Below are positions 44,002 to 52,167 of a stretch of DNA of 64,000 bases, one piece after another. This DNA is from Candidatus Laterigemmans baculatus (GTDB lineage Bacteria; Planctomycetota; Planctomycetia; Pirellulales; Pirellulaceae): the NCBI RefSeq assembly GCF_010367455.1, contig NZ_WRPR01000149.1:1-64000 (forward strand). The letters run 5' to 3'. The notes below the pieces were generated by a model. The model did not search any database and was not told where the DNA came from. It saw only the letters and a list, made by a program, of their open reading frames with translations. Made by a program: the position numbers and the translations under genes. Within the stretch, counting starts at the first letter, position 1. The number at the start of each line of letters is the position of its first letter.

Positions 44002-44021
44002 GTTTCACCCAAGGAAGTTGG

Positions 44022-44828
44022 ATGAGCGTTCAAACGTTGTATACCGCGGCCACTGGCATGGACGCGATGCAGACCAAGCTGGACGTGATCGCCAACAACT
44101 TGGCGAACATCAACACGACCGGCTTCAAGAAGGACCGCGCGAACTTCGAAGACTTGCTCTACCGCACCGAGGTCTACCCCGGCGTGCAGGATGCTTCGCA
44201 GCAGTCAACGGCCGTCGGGACGCAAGTCGGTCTCGGTGTCCGGATCTCGAGCACGCAAGCCGATCAGCGGCAGGGGACGCTGCAGCAAACGGGGCGCGAT
44301 CTTGATATCGCGATCGAAGGCTCAGGGTTGTTGCGAGTGCTCGACCCCGGCACGCAGGCGCCGATGTACACGCGGGCCGGAAATCTCAATATCAACGCCG
44401 ACGGCCAACTCGTTATTGGTTCGGCCCAGACCGGGCGGTTGCTCGATCCGCCGATCCAGATTCCCAACGACGCGATCAATATCGTGATCAATCCCAATGG
44501 GCAGGTCATGGTGCGGCAGCCGGGAAATGTCGAGTTGCAGCAGCAGGGGCAAATCCAGCTCTCCCAGTTCGTGAACCCCGATGGGCTGCTCAAGGTCGGC
44601 GAAAATATGTATGTCCAGACCGACGCTTCGGGGCCCGAGCAGAACAGTGAGCCCGGTCAGAACGGCGTCGGAATTATTCGGCAGCAGAACCTGGAAGCTT
44701 CCAATGTCGAGCCGGTGCAGGAATTAATCGATCTGATAACCACGCAGCGGGCGTTCGAATTAAATAGCCAGGCAGTTCAGGCCGGCGACCAAATGATGCA
44801 GACGATTTCCAATCTGCGTCGGTTCTAA
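44022..44828 (+). CDS. flgG: Flagellar distal rod protein FlgG
   Basis: 268 aa, family-typical. N-terminus SVQTLYTAATGMDAMQTKLD with VIANNLANINTTGFKKDRANF and C-terminus SNVEPVQELIDLITTQRAFELNS are the FlgG signatures. AAGGAAG lies just upstream. It forms the distal rod inside the ring passage made by FlgH/FlgI, whose genes follow. Confidence 0.97.
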   Translation: MSVQTLYTAATGMDAMQTKLDVIANNLANINTTGFKKDRANFEDLLYRTEVYPGVQDASQQSTAVGTQVGLGVRISSTQADQRQGTLQQTGRDLDIAIEGSGLLRVLDPGTQAPMYTRAGNLNINADGQLVIGSAQTGRLLDPPIQIPNDAINIVINPNGQVMVRQPGNVELQQQGQIQLSQFVNPDGLLKVGENMYVQTDASGPEQNSEPGQNGVGIIRQQNLEASNVEPVQELIDLITTQRAFELNSQAVQAGDQMMQTISNLRRF

Positions 44829-44840
44829 GGTGAGTATGTT

Positions 44841-46103
44841 GTGAACTGCGTATCCGGCTTCCTTGCGACGACCGTGCGCCGCCACTCTATTCTCGGGGGT
44901 GTTGGTGGCATGCGCGTGGCGACGCAGTTCATTTGCGCGCTGGCAGGTTTGGTTTTGGCGGCCGGCTCGTTCGTATTCGCGGCTCCGCCGGAGTCTCCGT
45001 CGGCCCAGTTGGCTGCGCTGCCTGGCGGAGTGCGAGATGCGCCTGAGTCGGTTGGCGGAGCGGCAACGCCGATGGCGATGCTTCAGCTCCGCGGCGATGT
45101 CGTCCTCGACAGTGTGATCGTGCGACTCGCCGATGTGGCCGCGCCGGTGGGTCAAGCTCCAGCGGGCTGGGAGCGGGCCGCCGCAGCCGCGGTGGGATTG
45201 CTGCCGACCGATGGACGGCGCCTGCGAATCGAACGTCAGCGGCTGAGCGAGATGCTGTATCGGTCGGGGTTGCTCGGGGAGCGAGTGCGGTGGAGTGGTC
45301 CCGAAACGGTCACGCTCCGGTATGCCGAGCCTGTGGGCAAAACGTTCGCCGGCCGGGTTCGCCCTGTCGCCGCAGTCGGGCCGGTCGTCGCAGCGGGGCT
45401 TGCGGCCGACGCCGCGCCGCTGGCGCCCGCCGAGCGGAACCGAATCCGGCGAATGATCGAAGTCGCTTTCGAGCAGACGTACGAGCGTCTTGACGAGCGG
45501 TACGAATTCACAGTTGACCATCGGCAGGCGAATTTTGCGGCCCTCGACGGGCTGCGGGCGATCCGCTCGTTGCAGCTTGCCGATGAGCCCACCTCCGGAA
45601 AGCCTGGCGGTCAGACGCTCGCGATGATCATCCGTGGCGAGACGGAGTTCGAGCGAGTCGAGGCGACGCTTCGAATCGAGTTGGTCGAGCTGCCGCTGGC
45701 AGTCGTTGCCGGCCGGACGCTTACCCGTGGGGACATTATCGCCGACGGGGACGTGCGTCTCGAGCCCGTCGCCCGCGAGCGATTTCACGATTCCTTGATT
45801 CGCGATTTGGAATCCGTCGTGGGCATGGAAGTCAAACGCTCGATCTCCGAGGGGCGGCTGATGGATCTCGATGACGTGACAGCCCCGCTGGTGATCCGCC
45901 GTGGCGACTTGGTCGAGCTCCGCGTCGTCGGTGGAGGTGTCACGGTTACCACGGCAGCACGAGCGCTGGACTCCGCAGCGGCCGGGGAGCCGGTGAGCGT
46001 GGAAACGCAATCGCCACGCCGCAAGCTGTTCGGACACGCGGTCGCTCACGGTGTCGTCGAGATCGTCACCCGGCCGCCGGCGACAGCCAACCCGGGCCAG
46101 TAG
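44841..46103 (+). CDS. flgA: Flagellar P-ring assembly chaperone FlgA
   Basis: 420 aa, longer than FlgA of E. coli (~219) because of an N-terminal half without clear similarity. Secreted: a signal sequence is visible at FICALAGLVLAAGSFVFAAP. The C-terminal SAF-type domain is recognisable from VVAGRTLTRGDIIADGDVRLEPV through GRLMDLDDVTAPLVIRRGDLVELRV. It helps FlgI assemble the P-ring in the periplasm. The GTG at 44841 has AAGGTGAG upstream; an ATG at 44910 would place the signal peptide at the very start and is the alternative. Confidence 0.9.
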   Translation: MNCVSGFLATTVRRHSILGGVGGMRVATQFICALAGLVLAAGSFVFAAPPESPSAQLAALPGGVRDAPESVGGAATPMAMLQLRGDVVLDSVIVRLADVAAPVGQAPAGWERAAAAAVGLLPTDGRRLRIERQRLSEMLYRSGLLGERVRWSGPETVTLRYAEPVGKTFAGRVRPVAAVGPVVAAGLAADAAPLAPAERNRIRRMIEVAFEQTYERLDERYEFTVDHRQANFAALDGLRAIRSLQLADEPTSGKPGGQTLAMIIRGETEFERVEATLRIELVELPLAVVAGRTLTRGDIIADGDVRLEPVARERFHDSLIRDLESVVGMEVKRSISEGRLMDLDDVTAPLVIRRGDLVELRVVGGGVTVTTAARALDSAAAGEPVSVETQSPRRKLFGHAVAHGVVEIVTRPPATANPGQ

Positions 46104-46192
46104 AGATCGGAGAGCTGGAACCCGGCTGGGGATTTGAGGTTTGAGATTTTGGTTGCTGGTGTTTGTTTGTTTCCCGCTGAGCTGACACAACG

Positions 46193-47053
46193 ATGATGGA
46201 TAATTTTGCTACCGCCCGGCGATGCCTTTTGGCTGTGGCGGTCGGTGGGCTCGTCACCGCAGCGGAGACGTCGGCTCGCGGGCAGGACGGATCGTTGCTG
46301 CATGCCGCGCCGCCGGTCGCCATGGCGCCGCCAGTCGCCATGGCGCCCCCGGTCGCTGCGGCGCCTCCGACCACAGTGGGAACCGCCGGTGGCGTGCGGC
46401 AAGTCGCTGCGACCGCTGGGGTTCCTCCGGCACTCACGCCACCGCCGCGCAGTGCTGGAGGTGCGGGCTATCCGGCGAGCCCCTACGTGCCGCAGGGGAT
46501 CCCGCTCAGCGGAGCGAGTTGGACTTACGTACCACCGGCTGCGGTGCGGACTTATCAGAAAAACGACATCGTCACGATCCGCGTCGATGAGCTGTCGCGA
46601 ATGCAGGCCGAAGGGAACGCCGAGAATCGCCGCAACGCGCTGTACGACGCGCTGTTGAAAGATTGGATTGAGCTCGACGGGCTCGACCTCAAGCCAGCGC
46701 CGCAAAATGACGGCGACCCGCGGGCGCAAGGTTCGCTCAATCAGCTCTATCGGGCGGACGCTTCGCTCGAGTCTCGCGAGTCGCTGTCGTTCAACATCGC
46801 GGCCCGCATCGTGGACGTTCGGCCCAATGGTGATCTGGTGCTGGAGGCGCGAAAAACGATAAAGGTCAACGAGAACGTTTGGGAGACGTCCCTTTCGGGG
46901 ATCTGCCGACCGGTCGACATCGCTCCGGATAACGTGGTGCTGAGCCGAGATTTGCTGGACATTCGGATCGACAAGCAGGACCGGGGAAGGCTCCGCGATG
47001 GGTATCGTCGAGGTTGGTTCACGCGGTGGTGGGAAACGCTCGCCCCGTTCTAG
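46193..47053 (+). CDS. flgH: Flagellar L-ring protein FlgH
   Basis: 286 aa. The ring domain is clear from YQKNDIVTIRVDELSRMQAEG through ESLSFNIAARIVDVRPNGDLVLEARK and NVWETSLSGICRPVDIAPDN. A signal sequence is present (CLLAVAVGGLVTAAETSARG), but no lipobox Cys follows it, unlike ordinary lipoprotein FlgH. An ~18-bp unit is repeated three times in frame near residues 40-60 (PPVAMA), expanding a flexible stretch before the ring domain. Located in the outer membrane around the rod. Confidence 0.93.
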   Translation: MMDNFATARRCLLAVAVGGLVTAAETSARGQDGSLLHAAPPVAMAPPVAMAPPVAAAPPTTVGTAGGVRQVAATAGVPPALTPPPRSAGGAGYPASPYVPQGIPLSGASWTYVPPAAVRTYQKNDIVTIRVDELSRMQAEGNAENRRNALYDALLKDWIELDGLDLKPAPQNDGDPRAQGSLNQLYRADASLESRESLSFNIAARIVDVRPNGDLVLEARKTIKVNENVWETSLSGICRPVDIAPDNVVLSRDLLDIRIDKQDRGRLRDGYRRGWFTRWWETLAPF

Positions 47054-47089
47054 ACGCTGTTCACTCTGCCATTGAATCCGAGTTTGCCG

Positions 47090-48217
47090 ATGTGGTTCCC
47101 TCGCCATCACCGCCCGTTTCCTGCCGTCCTGCTGCTGGTCGGGTTCGTGCTGGCAGTGGAGGTTTCGCCCGCGCGTGGGGAGGGACTTCGGCTTCGCGAC
47201 GTGTGCCGTCTGAAGGGGCAGGAGGTCAACACGCTGCAGGGTTTAGGATTAGTCGTCGGGCTTCGGGGAACCGGGGATGCGGACGCCAAACCCACCGCTC
47301 GTGCACTCTCGCGGATGATGCAGTTGATGGGGGGCCAGATGTCGACGGATCCCCGCGGCCAGCTGATGCTTGAGGACGTGGAGGATGCCCGGAACGTTGC
47401 GCTGGTGTTCGTCAGCGCTCGGATTCCTCCCGTCGGAGCCCAGCAGGGAGACCGTCTCGACTTGGTCGTCAATGCGATCAGCGCCAAGAGCCTGGAGGGG
47501 GGCTACTTGATGCTGACTCCGCTGCTCGGGCCACGTGCTGACAATCCCACCGTCTATGCCGTCGCCGAAGGTCCGCTGCGGATATCCGAGAACGGTTCGG
47601 CGACCACGGCCACGGTGCATCAGGGGGCCAAGATGGAGGCCAACGTGATGGCGCCATTTCACCGCGATGGCAAATTGACGCTGATCATCGACCGCGACAT
47701 CGCAGATTTCGACACCAGTCAGCGGATCGAAGAAGCAATCAACTCGCTCCCCGATTTCTCCTTCGGCGGCGGTAGTGAGGGTTTCTCGCCGGGGATGGCG
47801 GGCTCTCGTTCGGAGCCCAGCGCCCGAGCGATCGACCAACTGCATATCGAGGTGCAGATTCCCGAAGTCTATCGCGACAACCCCATCATGTTCGTCTCGG
47901 GGATGATGGCGGCCCCAATCTCGCTGCCTTCCAAGTCGAACCGCGTCGTGATCAACGAGCGTGAGGGAGTCGTGGTCATCGGGGAGGATGTGGAGATCGC
48001 ACCGGCGCTGATCACCCACCAAAACCTCCGCATCGAAGCCAAGGGCGAAGCGGGGCTCGTTCCGCTTGACCAAATGGGACGCCCGGGGAGCAACGCAAAG
48101 CTCAAAGCTCTGGCCGATGCTCTCAACGCGCTCGACGTTCCCGCGGCCGATCTCATCGCCATCATCAAAGCGCTCAAGCGCAAAGGCGATTTGTACGGCG
48201 AGGTGATTTTTCAATAA
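47090..48217 (+). CDS. flgI: Flagellar P-ring protein FlgI
   Basis: 375 aa, family length. Signal peptide AVLLLVGFVLAVEVSPARG, then VCRLKGQEVNTLQGLGLVVG (family: GvR.NqLvGyGlVvGL), VFVSARIPPVGAQQGDRLDL and VVGEDVEIAPALITHQNL region, ending LKALADALNALDVPAADLIA. Forms the periplasmic peptidoglycan ring. ATG at 47090 chosen over a TTG at 47072; neither has a strong ribosome binding site. The small gap after flgH suggests one operon. Confidence 0.95.
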   Translation: MWFPRHHRPFPAVLLLVGFVLAVEVSPARGEGLRLRDVCRLKGQEVNTLQGLGLVVGLRGTGDADAKPTARALSRMMQLMGGQMSTDPRGQLMLEDVEDARNVALVFVSARIPPVGAQQGDRLDLVVNAISAKSLEGGYLMLTPLLGPRADNPTVYAVAEGPLRISENGSATTATVHQGAKMEANVMAPFHRDGKLTLIIDRDIADFDTSQRIEEAINSLPDFSFGGGSEGFSPGMAGSRSEPSARAIDQLHIEVQIPEVYRDNPIMFVSGMMAAPISLPSKSNRVVINEREGVVVIGEDVEIAPALITHQNLRIEAKGEAGLVPLDQMGRPGSNAKLKALADALNALDVPAADLIAIIKALKRKGDLYGEVIFQ

Positions 48218-48249
48218 GACAGCCATAGGCAGTGCAAGAGCGCACATCC

Positions 48250-48353
48250 CATCACCCTCCCGCTTGCGGGAGGGTCGGGCTCTCAGGCCCGGGGAGGGTT
48301 TTTGCACGCCCTCCCCGCTCGTTCCTCGCGACGCTCCCGGGGGGAGGGTGATG
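48250..48353. repeat. R3 palindromic element
   Basis: A complete, compact R3 copy. Its left half has a GGCCCGGGGAGGG ending (48250-48299) and its right half CCCTCCCCGCTCGTTCCTCG to the GGGAGGGTGATG end (48308-48353). It separates flgI from the flgJ-like gene inside the flagellar cluster. The stem-loop may attenuate transcription between the two. Confidence 0.8.
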
Positions 48354-48387
48354 GAACAAACTCGCACCCCAGTTTTTGAAGTACCCC

Positions 48388-48690
48388 ATGAACATTTTGC
48401 CGAATCAGACGCAGCGGCTGACTCCCCCGTCAACGCTCGGCGCGCCCCCCTCCCCCGCGGCCGATCCGGCGCGGGAAGCGTTTCGCGATTTCGTGGGCCA
48501 AACGCTGTTCGGCCAGATGCTCTCTTCGATGCGAAGCACCGTCGGAACTCCCGCCTATTTTCATGGCGGCAGGACTGAGGAAATTTTCCAGGAGCAGATG
48601 GACCAGATTCTGGTCGAGGATATCACCGAGAAGTCGGCAGACACGATCGCTGATCCGATGTACGAACTGTTCTCCCTGCGGAGGTCGTGA
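48388..48690 (+). CDS. flgJ: FlgJ-like rod-binding protein (no muramidase domain)
   Basis: 100 aa. Corresponds only to the N-terminal rod-binding part of FlgJ: FVGQTLFGQMLSSMRST, PAYFHGGRTEEIFQEQMDQ and DPMYELFSL. The C-terminal muramidase of enterobacterial FlgJ is absent, as in many other phyla. Helps cap and assemble the rod. The stop is four bases before the next start, so it is probably coupled to the flgN-like gene. Confidence 0.85.
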   Translation: MNILPNQTQRLTPPSTLGAPPSPAADPAREAFRDFVGQTLFGQMLSSMRSTVGTPAYFHGGRTEEIFQEQMDQILVEDITEKSADTIADPMYELFSLRRS

Positions 48691-48694
48691 GCGA

Positions 48695-49186
48695 ATGGTT
48701 GATGCGAATTGGATAGACGCCGTTGCCGCGTACCTCAAGCGACTCGACCTGGCTGTCGGTGCGCTCGCCGCGGCGCTCGATCGCTTTGAAGCTTTGCCGG
48801 CTCTGACGGGCGAGGGCGATCCGTCGGAACCCGCCGTGGCCACAGCCGAAGCCTCCGCACAGCTCGAGTCGCTGCTCGAAGAGCGTGCCGAGTTGCTCGC
48901 CGGCTCGCGAGTCGAAGGACGGCGAGGGCGTTCGCTTCGTACGGTGCTCGAGCACTGCGGCGAAGCGGAGTTGCTGCAGGAGTGCGAGCGAATCGCCGCG
49001 CGGATCGAGGAGCAGCGAGTCCGGACGATCAGCAGCTTTGTCACGCACTTTCATCTGGCCGAGGCGAGCAAGGACTTGGTGCGAATTCTGACGCGTTCCG
49101 GTTCCTCGCCGGGAACGTACGCGGGACCAGGAGCCATTCGTGCTCAGGGATACGCTGGCGGCGGGTTGCTCGACGAAGCGGCCTGA
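48695..49186 (+). CDS. FlgN-like flagellar chaperone (tentative)
   Basis: 163 aa, all-helical and acidic, with DAVAAYLKRLDLAVGALAAAL and ECERIAARIEEQRVRTISSF. Length, helix content and location directly before flgK match FlgN, the cytosolic export chaperone of FlgK/FlgL. Sequence conservation in this family is low, so the call rests mainly on context. GGAGG at 48679-48683 is an appropriate ribosome binding site. It could instead be another small flagellar protein. Confidence 0.6.
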   Translation: MVDANWIDAVAAYLKRLDLAVGALAAALDRFEALPALTGEGDPSEPAVATAEASAQLESLLEERAELLAGSRVEGRRGRSLRTVLEHCGEAELLQECERIAARIEEQRVRTISSFVTHFHLAEASKDLVRILTRSGSSPGTYAGPGAIRAQGYAGGGLLDEAA

Positions 49187-49233
49187 CGTTTCGGGCGACT
49201 TTGCGGATTGTATCGATCGTCGGGCGGGCAATC

Positions 49234-49241
49234 GCCGATAC
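49234..49241 (+). promoter_or_regulatory. Possible sigma-28 (FliA) -10 element before flgK
   Basis: GCCGATAC matches the FliA -10 consensus GCCGATAA in seven of eight bases and lies 40 bp before the flgK ATG. The -35 region (GATC at the expected place, TATC four bases earlier) is weak. flgK is commonly a late, FliA-dependent gene, which makes the match worth noting. Confidence 0.3.
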
Positions 49242-49281
49242 CGATGGATGAGTAGCTCTCGTCCACGGTGGAGGTATTGCA

Positions 49282-50976
49282 ATGTCCCTGTTCAGCACGA
49301 TCCACAACTCCGCCGGTGCGCTGCAGTCCGCTCAGATCGGGTTGCAGACGGTTGGCAACAACATTGCCAACGCGAACACCGAAGGCTACATCCGCCAGAA
49401 CTATATTCAGACGACTCCGGCCCCCTCGCGCTCTGGTCAGCTAATTATCGGTCATGGCGTCCGCCCGGCCGGAATCACCCAGCAGATCGATCAAGCGCTG
49501 GCCGAACGGATGTGGGACGCGGGCAGCCAGCTGGCGTCGGGGGCACTGCAGGACAAGACCCTCACACAGCTCCTGTCGCTGATGAACGATCTCGACGGGA
49601 CCGGGCTCAATGACGAGCTCACGGCGCTCAATGGAGCGCTGCACGACTTGGCCAATGAGCCAAATGATGCCTCGCTTCGCCAAGTCGTGATCCTCACCGC
49701 CGAGTCGCTCACGCTGAAGATGAATCGAACGCACAAAGAGGCGCTTCGCGTCCGTTCGGATCTCGACGCGGCATTGGTCGACACGGTCGATCGGGTCAAC
49801 GACCTCGGTGAAAAGATTGCTAAGCTCAATCTCCAGATCAGCACGATCGAGGGGGGGCGACTGATCGGCAGCGATGCGACCGGTTTGCGAGACGACCGCT
49901 ATCGAGCGATCGAGGAGCTTTCGCAACTGATCGACGTCAACGTCCAGGAGCAGGCGACCGGGACCGTGAGCATCTTCGTGCAAGGTGACTATCTGGTCTC
50001 GGAGATCTACAACCGCGAACTGAAGATCGACTACACCAAAGTTGAGGAGGGGGGGGAGATCCGTTTTCGCGACAACAATGCTGAGCTGCAACTCAGCGGC
50101 GGCGAGTTGTACGCGATCAAGCGAGGCCGGGATGTTCAGGTGGGCGAAGTGCTCAACGATCTCGACGACCTCGCCCGAACCCTGGCGCGGGAGTTCAACA
50201 CGCTTCACTCTCAGGGACAGGGGCACCGCGGGTACGACTCGCTGACCACCGCCGAGGCGTTCGTTCCGGACGCCGCGCTCGACGCCGCCGGGCTGGCTTG
50301 GACCCCTGAGGCGGGCGCGTTCGATTTGACGCTAGTCGACGAGGCGGGCAAGCGGCTGTCAACGCATCGGATCGACGTCCGGCTCGGCGATCCCGACCGA
50401 GACGGGGGAAGCACGGTCGCCTCGATCATCGCCGATATCGATCGGATCGATGGGCTGAGCGCGGAACTGACGCCGAATGGACAGCTGCGAATTGCCAGCG
50501 ATCTGCCGGGAGTCGAATTCACCTTCGGCGGCGACACCTCTGGATTTGTCGCGGCGGCCGGGCTCAACACGTTCTTCGTGGGCCGCGGAGCCGAGTCGCT
50601 GGCGGTCAATTCGGTGCTCAAAGACGACCCCAGCATGTTGGCGATCAGCCGTGGAGGGATCGGTGCCGACACCGACGGACTGACCGAAATAGTCGATCTG
50701 CTCGATGCTGACATCGAACGGGAAGGAGGCGTCTCGATCCGCGACAAGTACGCGAAGATGGCCAACCGCCTCGCCTTGGCGACCTCCAATCAGCAAGCGG
50801 CGACGCAGGGTCTGCAGTCGTTCTACGCCACGCTGCAGGGTGAGCACTTGGCGATCACGGGCGTCAACATGGATGAGGAAGCGCTGCGGATGATCACTTA
50901 CCAACGCGCCTTCCAAGCGGCATCGCGCGTGATCGCCACGGCCAGCGAGATGCTCGAATTACTGACGTCGCTCTAA
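49282..50976 (+). CDS. flgK: Flagellar hook-associated protein FlgK
   Basis: 564 aa. Hook-filament junction protein. N-terminus STIHNSAGALQSAQIGLQTVGNNIANANTEGY and C-terminus GVNMDEEALRMITYQRAFQAAS are the conserved coiled-coil ends of FlgK. The interior (EVLNDLDDLARTLAREFNTLHSQ etc.) is the expected variable core. GGAGG lies 7 nt upstream of the ATG. Last gene of the cluster; flgL is not in the window. Confidence 0.96.
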   Translation: MSLFSTIHNSAGALQSAQIGLQTVGNNIANANTEGYIRQNYIQTTPAPSRSGQLIIGHGVRPAGITQQIDQALAERMWDAGSQLASGALQDKTLTQLLSLMNDLDGTGLNDELTALNGALHDLANEPNDASLRQVVILTAESLTLKMNRTHKEALRVRSDLDAALVDTVDRVNDLGEKIAKLNLQISTIEGGRLIGSDATGLRDDRYRAIEELSQLIDVNVQEQATGTVSIFVQGDYLVSEIYNRELKIDYTKVEEGGEIRFRDNNAELQLSGGELYAIKRGRDVQVGEVLNDLDDLARTLAREFNTLHSQGQGHRGYDSLTTAEAFVPDAALDAAGLAWTPEAGAFDLTLVDEAGKRLSTHRIDVRLGDPDRDGGSTVASIIADIDRIDGLSAELTPNGQLRIASDLPGVEFTFGGDTSGFVAAAGLNTFFVGRGAESLAVNSVLKDDPSMLAISRGGIGADTDGLTEIVDLLDADIEREGGVSIRDKYAKMANRLALATSNQQAATQGLQSFYATLQGEHLAITGVNMDEEALRMITYQRAFQAASRVIATASEMLELLTSL

Positions 50977-51003
50977 CCTCCCCGTGACCCTCTCCGATTC
51001 ATC

Positions 51004-51214
51004 ATCAGCCGCCGGGCGCTAGCCCCCGGTTCCCGAAAACGCTGTGATAACCGGACGCTAGCGCGTTGCGGCTGATTGAACACAGCGTGATGCGACGTTA
51101 GTTGCTCAGCGCACCGGAACCCGCGGCTAGCGCCGTCGGCACACCCGCGGCTAGCGCCGTCGGCTCACCCGCGGCTAGCGCCGTCGGCTCACCCGCGGCT
51201 AGCGCCGTCGGCTC
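51004..51214. repeat. Two R2-type elements, one with an arm iterated four times (24-bp period)
   Basis: The first is a palindrome: arm ATCAGCCGCCGGGCGCTAGC at 51004-51023 pairs 17 of 20 with 51057-51076. The second consists of four copies of a 24-bp unit (ACCCGCGGCTAGCGCCGTCGG plus three bases) at 51119-51142, 51143-51166, 51167-51190 and 51191-51214. The last unit provides the stop codon of the minus-strand bpt gene. The opposite arm of the second element is absent here. Confidence 0.85.
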
Positions 51215-51965
51215 AGGTATTGGTGACGAAGATCGGTTGCCAACGACCATCGATCCGCCGCTCCTGCGGCACGAACCGTGACTTGTAATTCAGGTGCGGA
51301 TTCCCGGCGACGTACATGCCCAGGTAGACGTACCGCCGTGAAGTGGCGGCGGCCAGTTCGATCTGTTTGAGGATCGAATAAGTCCCGAGACTGAGTTTGG
51401 CACAGTCGGGATCGAAGAAGCAGTAGACTGCTGAAAGGCTGGTCGCTCCCAGGTCGACCGTCGCCAGGGCCACCAGCCGCTCGCCCATCCAGTACGATAG
51501 TTCCTGCGTGTCGCAGCAGCTCTCGACCAAGAACGCTTCGTAGTCGGCCAAGCTGAGCGGTCCACCACTCGACGCCAAATTCCGTTCGTCACGATGGCGA
51601 TTGAGCAGATCGACGCGACTGCGATCGGCCATCGGCGGCTGCAAGCGGCACTCCAGGACTCGATCGCCGCGATCGCGAACCCGCCGCAGCGAACGGCTCC
51701 AGCAAAACCGCTCCACGTCCAACCGCGTCGGCTCGCAGGCTTGGCAGCCCCCGCACCGGGTGCGGTACAAAAAGGTTCCACTGCGGCGGTAGCCCGCCTC
51801 CATGTACGCGTCAAACTCCGCGGGGCTGACCAGTCGGATTGGCCAGTGCAGCGGCATCCGCGCCTGACGACCCTCGAGATACGGACAGGGCTGCGGCTGG
51901 TCGTGGATCATCACCAGCGCATTGCTGGTCAGCGGGCTATCGACGGGGGTCAGTTGATGGCGCAT
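51213..51965 (-). CDS. bpt: Aspartate/glutamate leucyl- or arginyl-tRNA-protein transferase
   Basis: 250 aa. N-end-rule transferase of the Bpt/ATE family, adding an amino acid to protein N-termini for ClpS/ClpAP degradation. Conserved Cys-rich start CPYLEGRQARM, then TFLYRTRCGGCQACEPTRLDV, and the GNAT-like end YCFFDPDCAKLSLGTYSILKQ with YLGMYVAGNPHLNYKSRF. The stop codon TGA lies at the beginning of the R2 repeat (51213-51215). Start ATG at 51965; the ATG 18 codons inside is an alternative. Confidence 0.93.
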   Translation of the reverse strand: MRHQLTPVDSPLTSNALVMIHDQPQPCPYLEGRQARMPLHWPIRLVSPAEFDAYMEAGYRRSGTFLYRTRCGGCQACEPTRLDVERFCWSRSLRRVRDRGDRVLECRLQPPMADRSRVDLLNRHRDERNLASSGGPLSLADYEAFLVESCCDTQELSYWMGERLVALATVDLGATSLSAVYCFFDPDCAKLSLGTYSILKQIELAAATSRRYVYLGMYVAGNPHLNYKSRFVPQERRIDGRWQPIFVTNT

Positions 51966-52036
51966 GAGGGGACAGCCCGGAAGGGGACGAGCAGAGCCGC
52001 CGAAGTTACCCCTATTCTAGCGGTTCACCGTGGGTG

Positions 52037-52154
52037 AGTCGCCTTTCGCTCCGCGTTTAGTCGCCTTTCGCTCCGCGTTTAGTCGCCTTTCGCTCCGCGA
52101 AAGTAGCGCATCGAACCGTGCATTTGCGCTACTTTCGCGGAGCGAAAGGCGACT
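52037..52154. repeat. R5 palindrome with left arm iterated (22-bp period)
   Basis: A perfect 30-bp inverted repeat: 52081-52110 (AGTCGCCTTTCGCTCCGCGA...) pairs with 52125-52154 around a 14-nt loop. The first 18 bases of the left arm plus TTT are iterated at 52037-52058 and 52059-52080, at a 22-bp period. It lies between bpt and the dnaB stop, both minus strand. Confidence 0.9.
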
Positions 52155-52167
52155 CTGCTCGGGCGGC

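Noticed and set aside
44760-46190. 476-codon minus-strand frame opposite flgA
   Set aside because: FlgA is supported by its SAF domain, signal peptide and operon position.
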